A DNA stretch of 5,317 nucleotides from Parcubacteria group bacterium. Lineage in GTDB: Bacteria > Patescibacteriota > Minisyncoccia > UBA6257 > JAAZHW01. Below, in pieces: positions 1 through 5,317 of the stretch; position 1 is the first letter of the stretch, and the number at the start of each line of letters is the position of its first letter. The stretch lies in assembly GCA_012510515.1 (NCBI GenBank), contig JAAZHW010000033.1, positions 1 through 5,317 of the forward strand, given 5' to 3'. The position numbers were made by a program, and so were the translations under genes. A model generated the notes under the pieces. It saw only the letters and a list, made by a program, of their open reading frames with translations, had not been told where the DNA came from and did not search any database.

Positions 1-1139
1 CAATAAAGCAATCCGGTAGCTAAAACAAAAGACGGATCATCGATTAAATCTATAATTTTTTCATTGGTTTCAGTATAATCTAAATTTATTGGGTAACCTA
101 TTTTAGATGGCAATCTTAAATATTTTTTAGAAAAATCAACGATTCCCGGCATTTTTGCTCCCCCACCAACTAATACCGCTCCACCCGCTAATTTATTATA
201 ACAATTTATTTTTTTAATTTCAGCATTAATCATACCAAAAATTTCTTCTAAACGTGCTTCTATAATTTCCGCTAAATAACGTCTATTAATTTCACTTTTT
301 ACTTCTTTGCTCATTTTAGACAAATCAATACTTTCTTTTCTATTTATCTCGCTGGACAAAGCATTGCCGTACATTATTTTTATTTTTTCGGCTTCTTCCA
401 AAGGAATTTTTAAACAAATTGCTATATCGTGAGTAATACTATTAGAACCTAAATTAATTATTCCGGAGTCTAATAATCGATCTTCTTCAAAAATAGCAAA
501 ACCAGTATTTTCAGCGCCTAAATCAATCATAATACTTCCCACCGTCATTTGTTTTTTAGTCAAACAAGAATGTGAAGAAGCTAAAGGACTAAAAACTTCT
601 TGGGAAATATTTTTTTTCAATTCACCAAAAGCTTTTTGAAGAGTTTTTAAATGAGGTAAAAAAACTTCTATTATTGCAGCTTCTATTTCTAAACGATAAC
701 CGTGCATTCCAATTGGATCTTTAATATTTGTTAAATCATCAACAATATATTCTCGAGGAATAATGTGTAAAACTTTTCTATTGTTAGCTTCATTAGCAGT
801 TTCTTTAAATTTTTCTAATAATTGATCAATATCATATTTAGTTATTTCTCCATCGTTTCTAGCTACCCCTCCTACCACTTTAGCAATTTTAAAATTAGTA
901 TGAGATGAAGCAACATTAACAATTATATTTTTAGGAGAAAAACCCATTTTTTTTAAATCTTCGAACGCTTCAAAAAGAGTGTCAACAAAAACTCCATAAT
1001 CAACAATAGATCCTTTGTTTAATCCATCTGATGGCTTTTCTAATACGGCTAAAATCTTTAGCTTAAAATCCTTCGTTTGTTGAGCTAATATTAAACGAAG
1101 GTTTTGATTTCCTAAATCTATTGCCAAAATCGGCTTCAT
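1..1139 (-). CDS. ftsA: Cell division protein FtsA (3' end cut by window edge)
   Basis: FtsA is an actin-like ATPase that tethers FtsZ filaments to the inner face of the membrane and helps recruit the divisome. The visible 379 codons begin at ATG 1139-1137 and stay open to the window edge. Seen in the sequence: the N-terminal actin-fold strand AIDLGNQN (residues 6-13); a region matching the FtsA-specific 1C domain (about 75-160) with HIIPREYIVDD (125-135) and IKDPIGMHGYRLE (139-151); a phosphate-2 strand IDLGAENTGFAIF (205-217); LGSNSITHDIA and PLEEAEKIK (230-253); and the adenosine motif VLVGGGAKMPG (322-332). The final ATGLLY lines up with the end of the actin fold in E. coli FtsA (420 residues), so mainly the linker and membrane-binding helix are missing. 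PilM shares the fold, but the IKDPIGM and EEAEKIK blocks favour FtsA. It starts 4 bases after the rpsU stop with no Shine-Dalgarno motif, which suggests cotranscription. ftsZ may follow off the left edge (inference). Confidence 0.93.
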   Translation of the reverse strand, partial: MKPILAIDLGNQNLRLILAQQTKDFKLKILAVLEKPSDGLNKGSIVDYGVFVDTLFEAFEDLKKMGFSPKNIIVNVASSHTNFKIAKVVGGVARNDGEITKYDIDQLLEKFKETANEANNRKVLHIIPREYIVDDLTNIKDPIGMHGYRLEIEAAIIEVFLPHLKTLQKAFGELKKNISQEVFSPLASSHSCLTKKQMTVGSIMIDLGAENTGFAIFEEDRLLDSGIINLGSNSITHDIAICLKIPLEEAEKIKIMYGNALSSEINRKESIDLSKMSKEVKSEINRRYLAEIIEARLEEIFGMINAEIKKINCYNKLAGGAVLVGGGAKMPGIVDFSKKYLRLPSKIGYPINLDYTETNEKIIDLIDDPSFVLATGLLY

Positions 1140-1143
1140 TTTT

Positions 1144-1434
1144 TTAACGAGGTAAATTAATAGAGGACCATTTGGGATTTCTTAATAATTTTTTTATTAC
1201 TTTAATATCTTCATTTCCTTTAATTACTCCTCTTTTTTTTAAAAAAGCTATTTTTTCTTTCATTTGAGCCCGATAAACTGCTGATTCTTTTTTACTATTA
1301 CGATTTGATTCGGGATTATAGAAACGAGTTTTTTTAGCTTCTTCTAAAACACCTGCTTTTTTGAGAGTGCGATTAAATCGAATAAGAAAATTATTTACTG
1401 GTTCATTGGATTTTTTACTAACTTCAATAGGCAT
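1144..1434 (-). CDS. rpsU: Small ribosomal subunit protein bS21, C-terminally extended
   Basis: bS21 sits on the 30S subunit near the 3' end of 16S rRNA and the anti-Shine-Dalgarno region, where it influences initiation. The 96-residue product matches the family core: NEPVNNFLIRFNRTLKKAGVL (about residues 10-30) corresponds to the E. coli stretch [21 protein letters not shown], followed by RFYNPES (37-43) and a lysine-rich helix with SAVYRAQ (51-57). E. coli bS21 has 71 residues, so about 25 residues are added here. The added tail is basic and ends WSSINLPR. The gene lies 11 bases after the HIT gene and 4 bases before ftsA. The leader before ATG 1434-1432 is pure A/T with no Shine-Dalgarno motif. 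A slippery-type T6A8 run lies at 1246-1233 within the gene. The family call is secure; the role of the tail is unknown. Confidence 0.93.
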   Translation of the reverse strand: MPIEVSKKSNEPVNNFLIRFNRTLKKAGVLEEAKKTRFYNPESNRNSKKESAVYRAQMKEKIAFLKKRGVIKGNEDIKVIKKLLRNPKWSSINLPR

Positions 1435-1445
1435 AATATTTTTAA

Positions 1446-1799
1446 TTAAATTTCACTGAGCGATTGATTAGAAAAACCACTTAATAAGTGTAAGTGAATG
1501 TGATTAATCGTTTGCCCAGCTCCTCGACCAACATTAAATATTAATTTATATCCTTGAGTATCTAAATTTATTTTTAAATCAATGGCTATTTTTTTAGCTA
1601 CTATCAACATTTCTGACAACAAACCTTTATCTTCATCTGTGATTACATTAATATTTTCAATATGTTTTTTGGGAACAATTAATAAATGAATTTCGGCTTT
1701 GGGATTAACATCTTTAAAAACAATGATTTTATCATTTTCATAAATAATTTCTGACGGTAATTCTTTATTTATAATTTTACAAAAAATACAATCTTCCAT
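1446..1799 (-). CDS. HIT-family nucleotide hydrolase (HinT-like)
   Basis: HIT proteins of this branch hydrolyse nucleoside phosphoramidates and acyl-nucleotides such as aminoacyl-AMP; they are small cytoplasmic homodimers. The 117-residue length is typical. The histidine triad is clear: H100-I-H102-L-H104-L-L, preceded by GRGAGQTIN (91-99). H102 is expected to be the catalytic nucleophile. The N-terminus carries C4-IF-C7, which with H46 and H100 forms the structural zinc site in many bacterial relatives. The NPKAEIHLLIVPKKHI block (32-47) is the usual nucleotide-pocket strand-turn-helix. The gene sits 12 bases after hisS and 11 before rpsU. The position next to an aminoacyl-tRNA synthetase fits hydrolysis of stray aminoacyl-adenylates, but that link is inference. 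The leader lacks a Shine-Dalgarno motif. The C-terminus (GFSNQSLSEI) is short and carries no extra domain. Confidence 0.95.
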   Translation of the reverse strand: MEDCIFCKIINKELPSEIIYENDKIIVFKDVNPKAEIHLLIVPKKHIENINVITDEDKGLLSEMLIVAKKIAIDLKINLDTQGYKLIFNVGRGAGQTINHIHLHLLSGFSNQSLSEI

Positions 1800-1801
1800 A
1801 A

Positions 1802-1817
1802 ATTTAAATATTTAAAT
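1802..1817. repeat. 16-base perfect A/T palindrome at the hisS/HIT junction
   Basis: ATTTAAATATTTAAAT is a perfect palindrome covering the hisS stop codon and most of the 12-base gap before the HIT gene. It shares the 14-base core TTTAAATATTTAAA with the palindrome at 3786-3801. It has no G-C pairs and no loop, so it is not a convincing terminator. Confidence 0.35.
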
Positions 1818-3143
1818 AATATTTATATTATCATTTTTTAATCTTTTTTTCAATTCTTCAACAATTTTTTCACCACTAACAACTTCCTGAGTACTTGCTT
1901 TCATATCCCGCAAAATAACCGTATCATCTAAAGCTTCTTTTTGACCAACAATAACAACATATCTTACTTCTAATTTATCCGCTTGACGTAATTGAGCTTT
2001 TAAAGATTCGTGAGCAAAAGATTCGGCCGTATAAATTTTCGCTTTTCGCAACAACTCTAAATATTTTAAAGATTTTTGTTTGGGTAATTCTCCTATAGCA
2101 ATAAGAAATACTTTTGGTTTGACAAAAAGATCTATTTTTTGACTTTTTTTAATAAGCTCTACTAATCTTTCTACACCGGCGGCTCCGCCAACCGCTGGCG
2201 TTGATTTTCCTCCCAACATTTCTACTAAATAATCATAACGCCCCCCTCCACACAAAGCTATATTGTCATCGGTTTTTCTAATTTCAAAAACGGTTTTAGT
2301 ATAATAATCTAATCCTCGAACTAAATTATGATTAATTACATAAGGCAATCCCATAGATTCTAAAAATTCTAAAACTTGCTTAAAATGCTTTCGACATTCC
2401 GGACAAAGATAATCTATCATTTTTGGCGCTTCTTCTTTTAAAGATTGACAAGATTCCTTTTTACAATCAAGAGTTCTTAAAGGATTAGTTTTTAATCGAT
2501 TTTTACAATCAAGACATAAAAATTTTTGTTTAGAATGAAAATAATTTTTTAAATTTTTTTGCCAAATAGGACGACAATTATCACAACCTATCGTATTAAT
2601 TTCAATCAATAAGTTTTTTATTTTTAATTCTGTTAATAAATTATAAAATATTTGAATTGTTAAAACATCATAAATTGGATCGCTTGATCCCAAGATTTCA
2701 AAATTACATTGCCAAAATTGACGGTATCTACCTCGTTGAGGCTGTTCGTATCGAAATACTGGCCCCCACGAAAAAAGCTTTACCGGCTTCGACCAATTAC
2801 TCATTCCATTTTCTAAATAAGCTCGAATGATATTAGGAGTAAATTCTGGACGTAGAGCTAAAATATCACCGCCGGGTGTTTTTAAAGTAAACATTTGTTT
2901 TTGAACAATCTCACTTGTTGGACCTGTCCCGTGCAAAAATAATTTTGTTTCTTCTAAAATAGGAGTTTCAATTTGACCAAAACCATAAAAATTAGCCATT
3001 TCTTCAACGGCTTTAAAAATTTTTCTTCTTAATAAATTTTCTTCTGGCAAAATATCTGGCATTCCCTTTGGAGCACGAAGAATGCTTTTCATTTTTACTC
3101 TTTTTATTTTATTTTTCATATAATCTTTTGGTCTTCTTCCCAT
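1812..3143 (-). CDS. hisS: Histidine--tRNA ligase (HisRS)
   Basis: This class II synthetase charges tRNA-His with histidine, via histidyl-AMP, in the cytoplasm. At 443 residues it is slightly longer than the usual 420-430. Visible motifs: motif 1 around GFGQIETPILEE (54-65); RPEFTP (98-103), where many HisRS have RPEGTA; motif 2 FRYEQPQRGRYRQF (130-143); HisA block LVRGLDYYTKTVFEI (274-288); HisB block CGGGRYDYL (298-306); motif 3 GVERLVELI (323-331); and an anticodon-binding domain from about 343 to the end. The insertion domain (about 180-255) holds eight cysteines (187, 190, 210, 213, 227, 232, 247, 250) in the layout of the Cys-rich bacterial HisRS subtype, which may bind zinc. Retention of HisA, HisB and motif 2 argues against the paralogue HisZ. 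The start is uncertain: residue 18 (ATG at 3092-3090) begins MKSILRAPKGMPDILP, nearer the usual N-terminus, while the first 17 residues are basic and unlike the family. The gene follows lepB by 34 bases. Confidence 0.96.
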   Translation of the reverse strand: MGRRPKDYMKNKIKRVKMKSILRAPKGMPDILPEENLLRRKIFKAVEEMANFYGFGQIETPILEETKLFLHGTGPTSEIVQKQMFTLKTPGGDILALRPEFTPNIIRAYLENGMSNWSKPVKLFSWGPVFRYEQPQRGRYRQFWQCNFEILGSSDPIYDVLTIQIFYNLLTELKIKNLLIEINTIGCDNCRPIWQKNLKNYFHSKQKFLCLDCKNRLKTNPLRTLDCKKESCQSLKEEAPKMIDYLCPECRKHFKQVLEFLESMGLPYVINHNLVRGLDYYTKTVFEIRKTDDNIALCGGGRYDYLVEMLGGKSTPAVGGAAGVERLVELIKKSQKIDLFVKPKVFLIAIGELPKQKSLKYLELLRKAKIYTAESFAHESLKAQLRQADKLEVRYVVIVGQKEALDDTVILRDMKASTQEVVSGEKIVEELKKRLKNDNINII

Positions 3144-3177
3144 ATTTTTTTATTTTAATTAAATTTGACCATAATAA

Positions 3178-3729
3178 TTAATATTGATAATTAACTTCTG
3201 TAAAAGCCTTTACTGAGTTAATTGGCCAAATACGCAATCTGACCAAACCAATAATTTTATCTTCAGTAAAAGTTCCCCACGCTCGAGAATCATAACTAGC
3301 ATAACGATTATCTCCTAATACAAAATATTCATTTTCTTTTAAAGAAATTTTTAGATCACCCGGTGTTTGATTGTCTAATAAATACGACTCATTAAGAACA
3401 AATCCTTTAGGATAATTTTTATTGTAAATGATAATGTTTCCTTCTTTTATTTCTACTTCTTCATTTGGTAAACCAATAATTCTTTTTATATAGTAATCTT
3501 TTTCTTGTTGAGGAGAATGAAAAACTATTATTTCGCCTCTTTGAGGTTCACGAAAACGATAAGTTAATTCATCAACTATTAAATAATCACCATTTTTAAA
3601 TGTTGGAAACATGCTTGACCCTTCAACAAAAAATGGCTGAAAAATAAAAGTTCGAATAAGATAAACCACTATTAAGGCAATAATAGCCACTTCAATTGTA
3701 TCCCAAATAACTGCTAAAATTTGTCGCAT
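3178..3729 (-). CDS. lepB: Signal peptidase I
   Basis: Signal peptidase I is a membrane-anchored serine/lysine protease that removes signal peptides from exported proteins on the outer face of the membrane. The 183-residue product has one N-terminal transmembrane segment (about 11-30), as in the short Gram-positive SipS type. It then shows the catalytic block VEGSSMFPTF with nucleophile S39 just before M40, the general-base block YYIKRIIGLP with K82, and the signature GDNRYASYDSRAWG (139-152). Nothing is missing from the catalytic domain. It is the first gene of the apparent lepB-hisS-HIT-rpsU-ftsA operon and has its own promoter. The predicted transcript starts within about four bases of ATG 3729-3727, so ribosome binding would be leaderless. 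No other in-frame ATG lies between the start and the membrane segment, which supports this start. Confidence 0.96.
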   Translation of the reverse strand: MRQILAVIWDTIEVAIIALIVVYLIRTFIFQPFFVEGSSMFPTFKNGDYLIVDELTYRFREPQRGEIIVFHSPQQEKDYYIKRIIGLPNEEVEIKEGNIIIYNKNYPKGFVLNESYLLDNQTPGDLKISLKENEYFVLGDNRYASYDSRAWGTFTEDKIIGLVRLRIWPINSVKAFTEVNYQY

Positions 3730-3739
3730 ATTTGCTAAA

Positions 3740-3767
3740 ATTATACCTAAAATCCTAAAAAAAGCAA
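3740..3767 (-). promoter_or_regulatory. Sigma-70-type promoter of lepB (leaderless transcript predicted)
   Basis: On the minus strand a perfect -10 box TATAAT (3745-3740) is preceded by TTGCTT (3767-3762), a 3-of-6 match to the -35 consensus, with a 16-base spacer. Transcription would be expected to start around 3733-3731, leaving only AAAT or less before the lepB ATG at 3729. The -35 element falls inside the last arm of the upstream terminator hairpin. The perfect -10 box and its position make this credible despite the AT-rich background. The start site is predicted, not measured. Confidence 0.6.
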
Positions 3768-3789
3768 ATGGTTTAATTGTTTGCTTTTT
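3757..3789 (-). terminator. Likely intrinsic terminator downstream of the helicase gene
   Basis: AAAAAGCAAA (3789-3780 on the minus strand) pairs with TTTGCTTTTT (3768-3759), giving a perfect 10-bp stem with an 11-base loop. On the minus strand the stem runs into a seven-T tract (3763-3757), placed to end transcripts coming from the gene that stops at 3914. The stem has only two G-C pairs, so it is weak by E. coli standards, though such hairpins are plausible in an AT-rich genome. The other strand also ends in a run of five T, so it could act in both directions, but no plus-strand gene leads into it. Confidence 0.55.
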
Positions 3790-3801
3790 AAATATTTAAA
3801 A
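3786..3801. repeat. 16-base perfect A/T palindrome
   Basis: TTTTAAATATTTAAAA is its own reverse complement and sits just beyond the terminator stem, upstream of lepB. Its central 14 bases also occur in the palindrome at 1802-1817. It could be a protein-binding site or a chance product of base composition; nothing in the sequence decides this. Confidence 0.4.
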
Positions 3802-3856
3802 TTTAAATCTTTCTAAAAGAAAATATTAAAATAATCTAATTATTTATAAATACAAC

Positions 3857-3910
3857 CTATCCGATTTTTCCACCGCCGAATTTTGTGCCAACAAAGCTGG
3901 CGTGCCGCTT
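3857..3910. other. GC-richer patch after the helicase stop codon
   Basis: This short stretch stands out from the A/T-rich sequence to its left (3785-3850). Read on the minus strand it continues the helicase frame past the TAA at 3916-3914 for 18 codons (FKRHASFVGTKFGGGKIG) up to a TAG at 3859-3857. It contains a small imperfect hairpin, GCCA(A)C-AAA-G(C)TGGC, at 3887-3901. It may be leftover coding sequence or the edge of an acquired segment. I recognise no family in it. Confidence 0.3.
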
Positions 3911-3913
3911 AAA

Positions 3914-5317
3914 TTAACTTATTTTGTCTGCAAAATCATCAAAATTGTCAAACCAGTATTTTTTATAATTATTCCCCACAGACCCTGAACCTCCTCGAGC
4001 TGGCATAAGTAATAATCTCGTCTCAATATCAAACCCGTTAAAAGAAATTTTTTTGCTTTCTTTTATTTCTTTCATTTCAAATATTTTTGAAAAATAATCT
4101 ATTTTCTCATTTATATCAGAATAAGCTATTCCATGCGGGTCAACAAATAAGATTAAATAGTTATTCCCTTTTTGTAGCCAGAAAATGAAATCAGGATGAT
4201 AATTATCCATTCTGTTTTCCTTGTGGTTATAGTAAGGTATAAATACTTCATCCAGTGTTTGATCGAGTTTTGAAAACATCCACCAATCAAATTGCGTAAA
4301 TACATTATTTGGTCTGGCAAGATATTCTTCTAGTTGTTCAATAAATCTTACTTCACTATCAACATTGATAATATGGTTAAGATAATCAATTTTTTCAGTT
4401 TCTGAAACGATCACTGGAAGGTAGTAATGGTTGGCCAAATATTTGATTTTGATTTTTTGGTTTTTCATTTCAAAATTCCCTGCCTGTTCAAACAAAGTCA
4501 TCTGTTTTTCAAATTCTTTTCTGGGAATTTTTCCGTACTGTTTATCTAATTCTTTCTGCCTTTCGGGATAATTCCGGACTTCCTCAATTTTTCTTTTGAT
4601 TTCTTCGTATTTTTCGCCATCAGTAAATCTAACCTTTTCGAAATGCACGATTTCATTTTCCAACTTTTTAAATTTATCAAACTCCCTACTTTTAACTCCA
4701 AGGTAATTAAAAATTCGGTCCAAAATTAACTCCGGTTCAGAAAGCGACGGTTCATCTTTGCCAAGCGTGTAATATCTATTTTTATTTTCCTCAGAAAAGC
4801 TTTCTTTTGCTTTCTTCAAAACTTTCACTTCGCAATCATACTTGGCTAAAGTGATTTTATCGCCTAGAAATCCGTAAAACTGAGATGTTATATTAAAATC
4901 TTCACGGCTGATAGGATATTTTTGTGGGTCTTGTTCTTCAGCAAAAATTCTTTCAGAGTTTTTATAAACCGGTATCAAAAGAAGATGTTTTTGTGCTTCG
5001 GGATTCAAAATAAATGCGTCGCCCAAATTTTTTCCTTGCCCTACATCTTTCAATGTCTTGATTATTTCTTTCAAATTTTCCGCGTTGGTCCCAAAAACAA
5101 ACAAGCTCTCAATTGGTAAAATCAGATTTTTAACTTTTTCAAATAACTGCTTATTAATTTCCCCTGCGTTGAATAAATTTTGAAGCCGTTTTCTTTGGTA
5201 TTTTTGCGGCTCTATTCTTACGCCTCTGCCTACTGATTGCAGAACGAATTTTTTGGCGTCGTTTCCAACTCCAATATTTACGAATAAAAGAAGATTTGGC
5301 CTATTAGAATCCCAACC
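3914..5317 (-). CDS. SF2 helicase-nuclease, type III restriction Res-like (5' part off window)
   Basis: The frame is open from the window edge to TAA 3916-3914, giving the last 467 residues. The first visible residues carry helicase motif V (GWDSNRPNLLLF, 1-12) and motif VI (QSVGRGVR, 27-34), as in ATP-driven translocases of type III restriction subunits and relatives. A charged linker follows, with probable coiled-coil around visible residues 215-275. The C-terminus has a PD-(D/E)XK-like core: helix SEVRFIEQLEEYL (about 321-333), YHPDFIFWLQKG (373-384) with D376, then LFVDPHG (390-396). D393 fits the second acidic position, but the lysine position appears to be H395. The likely role is DNA cleavage in restriction or another defence system, with a methyltransferase expected upstream beyond the window. 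A TTG at 5104-5102 is not the start, because motif VI lies upstream of it in the same frame. Composition is visibly less A/T-rich than in the genes to its left. The helicase class is firm; the exact system is not. Confidence 0.82.
   Translation of the reverse strand, partial: GWDSNRPNLLLFVNIGVGNDAKKFVLQSVGRGVRIEPQKYQRKRLQNLFNAGEINKQLFEKVKNLILPIESLFVFGTNAENLKEIIKTLKDVGQGKNLGDAFILNPEAQKHLLLIPVYKNSERIFAEEQDPQKYPISREDFNITSQFYGFLGDKITLAKYDCEVKVLKKAKESFSEENKNRYYTLGKDEPSLSEPELILDRIFNYLGVKSREFDKFKKLENEIVHFEKVRFTDGEKYEEIKRKIEEVRNYPERQKELDKQYGKIPRKEFEKQMTLFEQAGNFEMKNQKIKIKYLANHYYLPVIVSETEKIDYLNHIINVDSEVRFIEQLEEYLARPNNVFTQFDWWMFSKLDQTLDEVFIPYYNHKENRMDNYHPDFIFWLQKGNNYLILFVDPHGIAYSDINEKIDYFSKIFEMKEIKESKKISFNGFDIETRLLLMPARGGSGSVGNNYKKYWFDNFDDFADKIS

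Noticed and set aside
1..1139. PilM (type IV pilus assembly) instead of FtsA
   Set aside because: The phosphate loop is somewhat PilM-like, but the REYIVDD, IKDPIGM and PLEEAEKIK blocks are FtsA features.
1800..1830. Terminator between hisS and the HIT gene
   Set aside because: The palindrome there has no G-C pairs and no loop, and the 12-base gap argues for cotranscription.
1..3729. UGA-as-glycine genetic code (as in Gracilibacteria)
   Set aside because: No in-frame TGA appears in any of the genes and glycine is encoded by GGN throughout.
3809..3821. Hairpin TTTCT-AAA-AGAAA
   Set aside because: The stem is only five A/T-rich base pairs with no T-tract, which is expected by chance in this sequence.
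3730..3913. tRNA, small RNA or CRISPR repeats in the intergenic region
   Set aside because: No cloverleaf, no spaced direct repeats and no conserved RNA motif could be found.
3858..3990. Plus-strand open stretch through the GC-richer patch (SDFSTAEFCANKAG...)
   Set aside because: It has no start codon in a good context, overlaps the helicase 3' end antisense, and resembles no family I know.
5102..5104. TTG as the start of the right-hand gene
   Set aside because: The frame is open upstream to the window edge and encodes helicase motifs V and VI, so this TTG is an internal leucine codon.
4922..5119. Plus-strand open frame of 65 codons
   Set aside because: It lies wholly antisense to the helicase-nuclease gene, has no recognisable domain, and reads as a shadow of the minus-strand frame.

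Overview
This AT-rich window reads almost entirely from the minus strand. It joins a compact housekeeping cluster (1-3729) to the end of a large helicase-nuclease gene (3914-5317). The organism is most likely a bacterium of the Patescibacteria/CPR type, perhaps a Parcubacteria-like lineage. The grounds are strong A/T bias, very short intergenic gaps, TAA at all five visible stops, no Shine-Dalgarno motif at any start, and the style of the FtsA and bS21 proteins. This placement is inference. There is no rRNA or other marker to fix it. In-frame TGA is absent and glycine uses GGN codons, so nothing points to recoding of UGA.

In the direction of transcription (right to left), the cluster starts with a signal peptidase I gene (lepB, 3729-3178). 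It continues with histidyl-tRNA synthetase (hisS, 3143-1812), a HIT-family nucleotide hydrolase (1799-1446), ribosomal protein bS21 (rpsU, 1434-1144) and cell-division ATPase FtsA (ftsA, from 1139, running off the left edge). The four gaps are 34, 12, 11 and 4 bases, so the set is probably one operon linking protein export, translation and division. A good promoter lies directly in front of lepB. Its predicted start site leaves at most about four untranslated bases, so the lepB mRNA would be essentially leaderless.

The 184 bases between lepB and the next gene (3730-3913) hold an A/T-rich hairpin with a T-run. It would end transcription coming from the right, and its last arm overlaps the lepB -35 box. 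They also hold a 16-base palindrome and a GC-richer patch next to the helicase stop codon.

The right-hand 1.4 kb encodes the C-terminal 467 residues of a superfamily 2 helicase related to type III restriction (Res) subunits. Helicase motifs V and VI are followed by a long linker and a PD-(D/E)XK-like nuclease core, in which the usual lysine position appears to be histidine. The gene looks less AT-rich than the housekeeping genes, which suggests a horizontally acquired defence system. Any methyltransferase partner would lie beyond position 5317.
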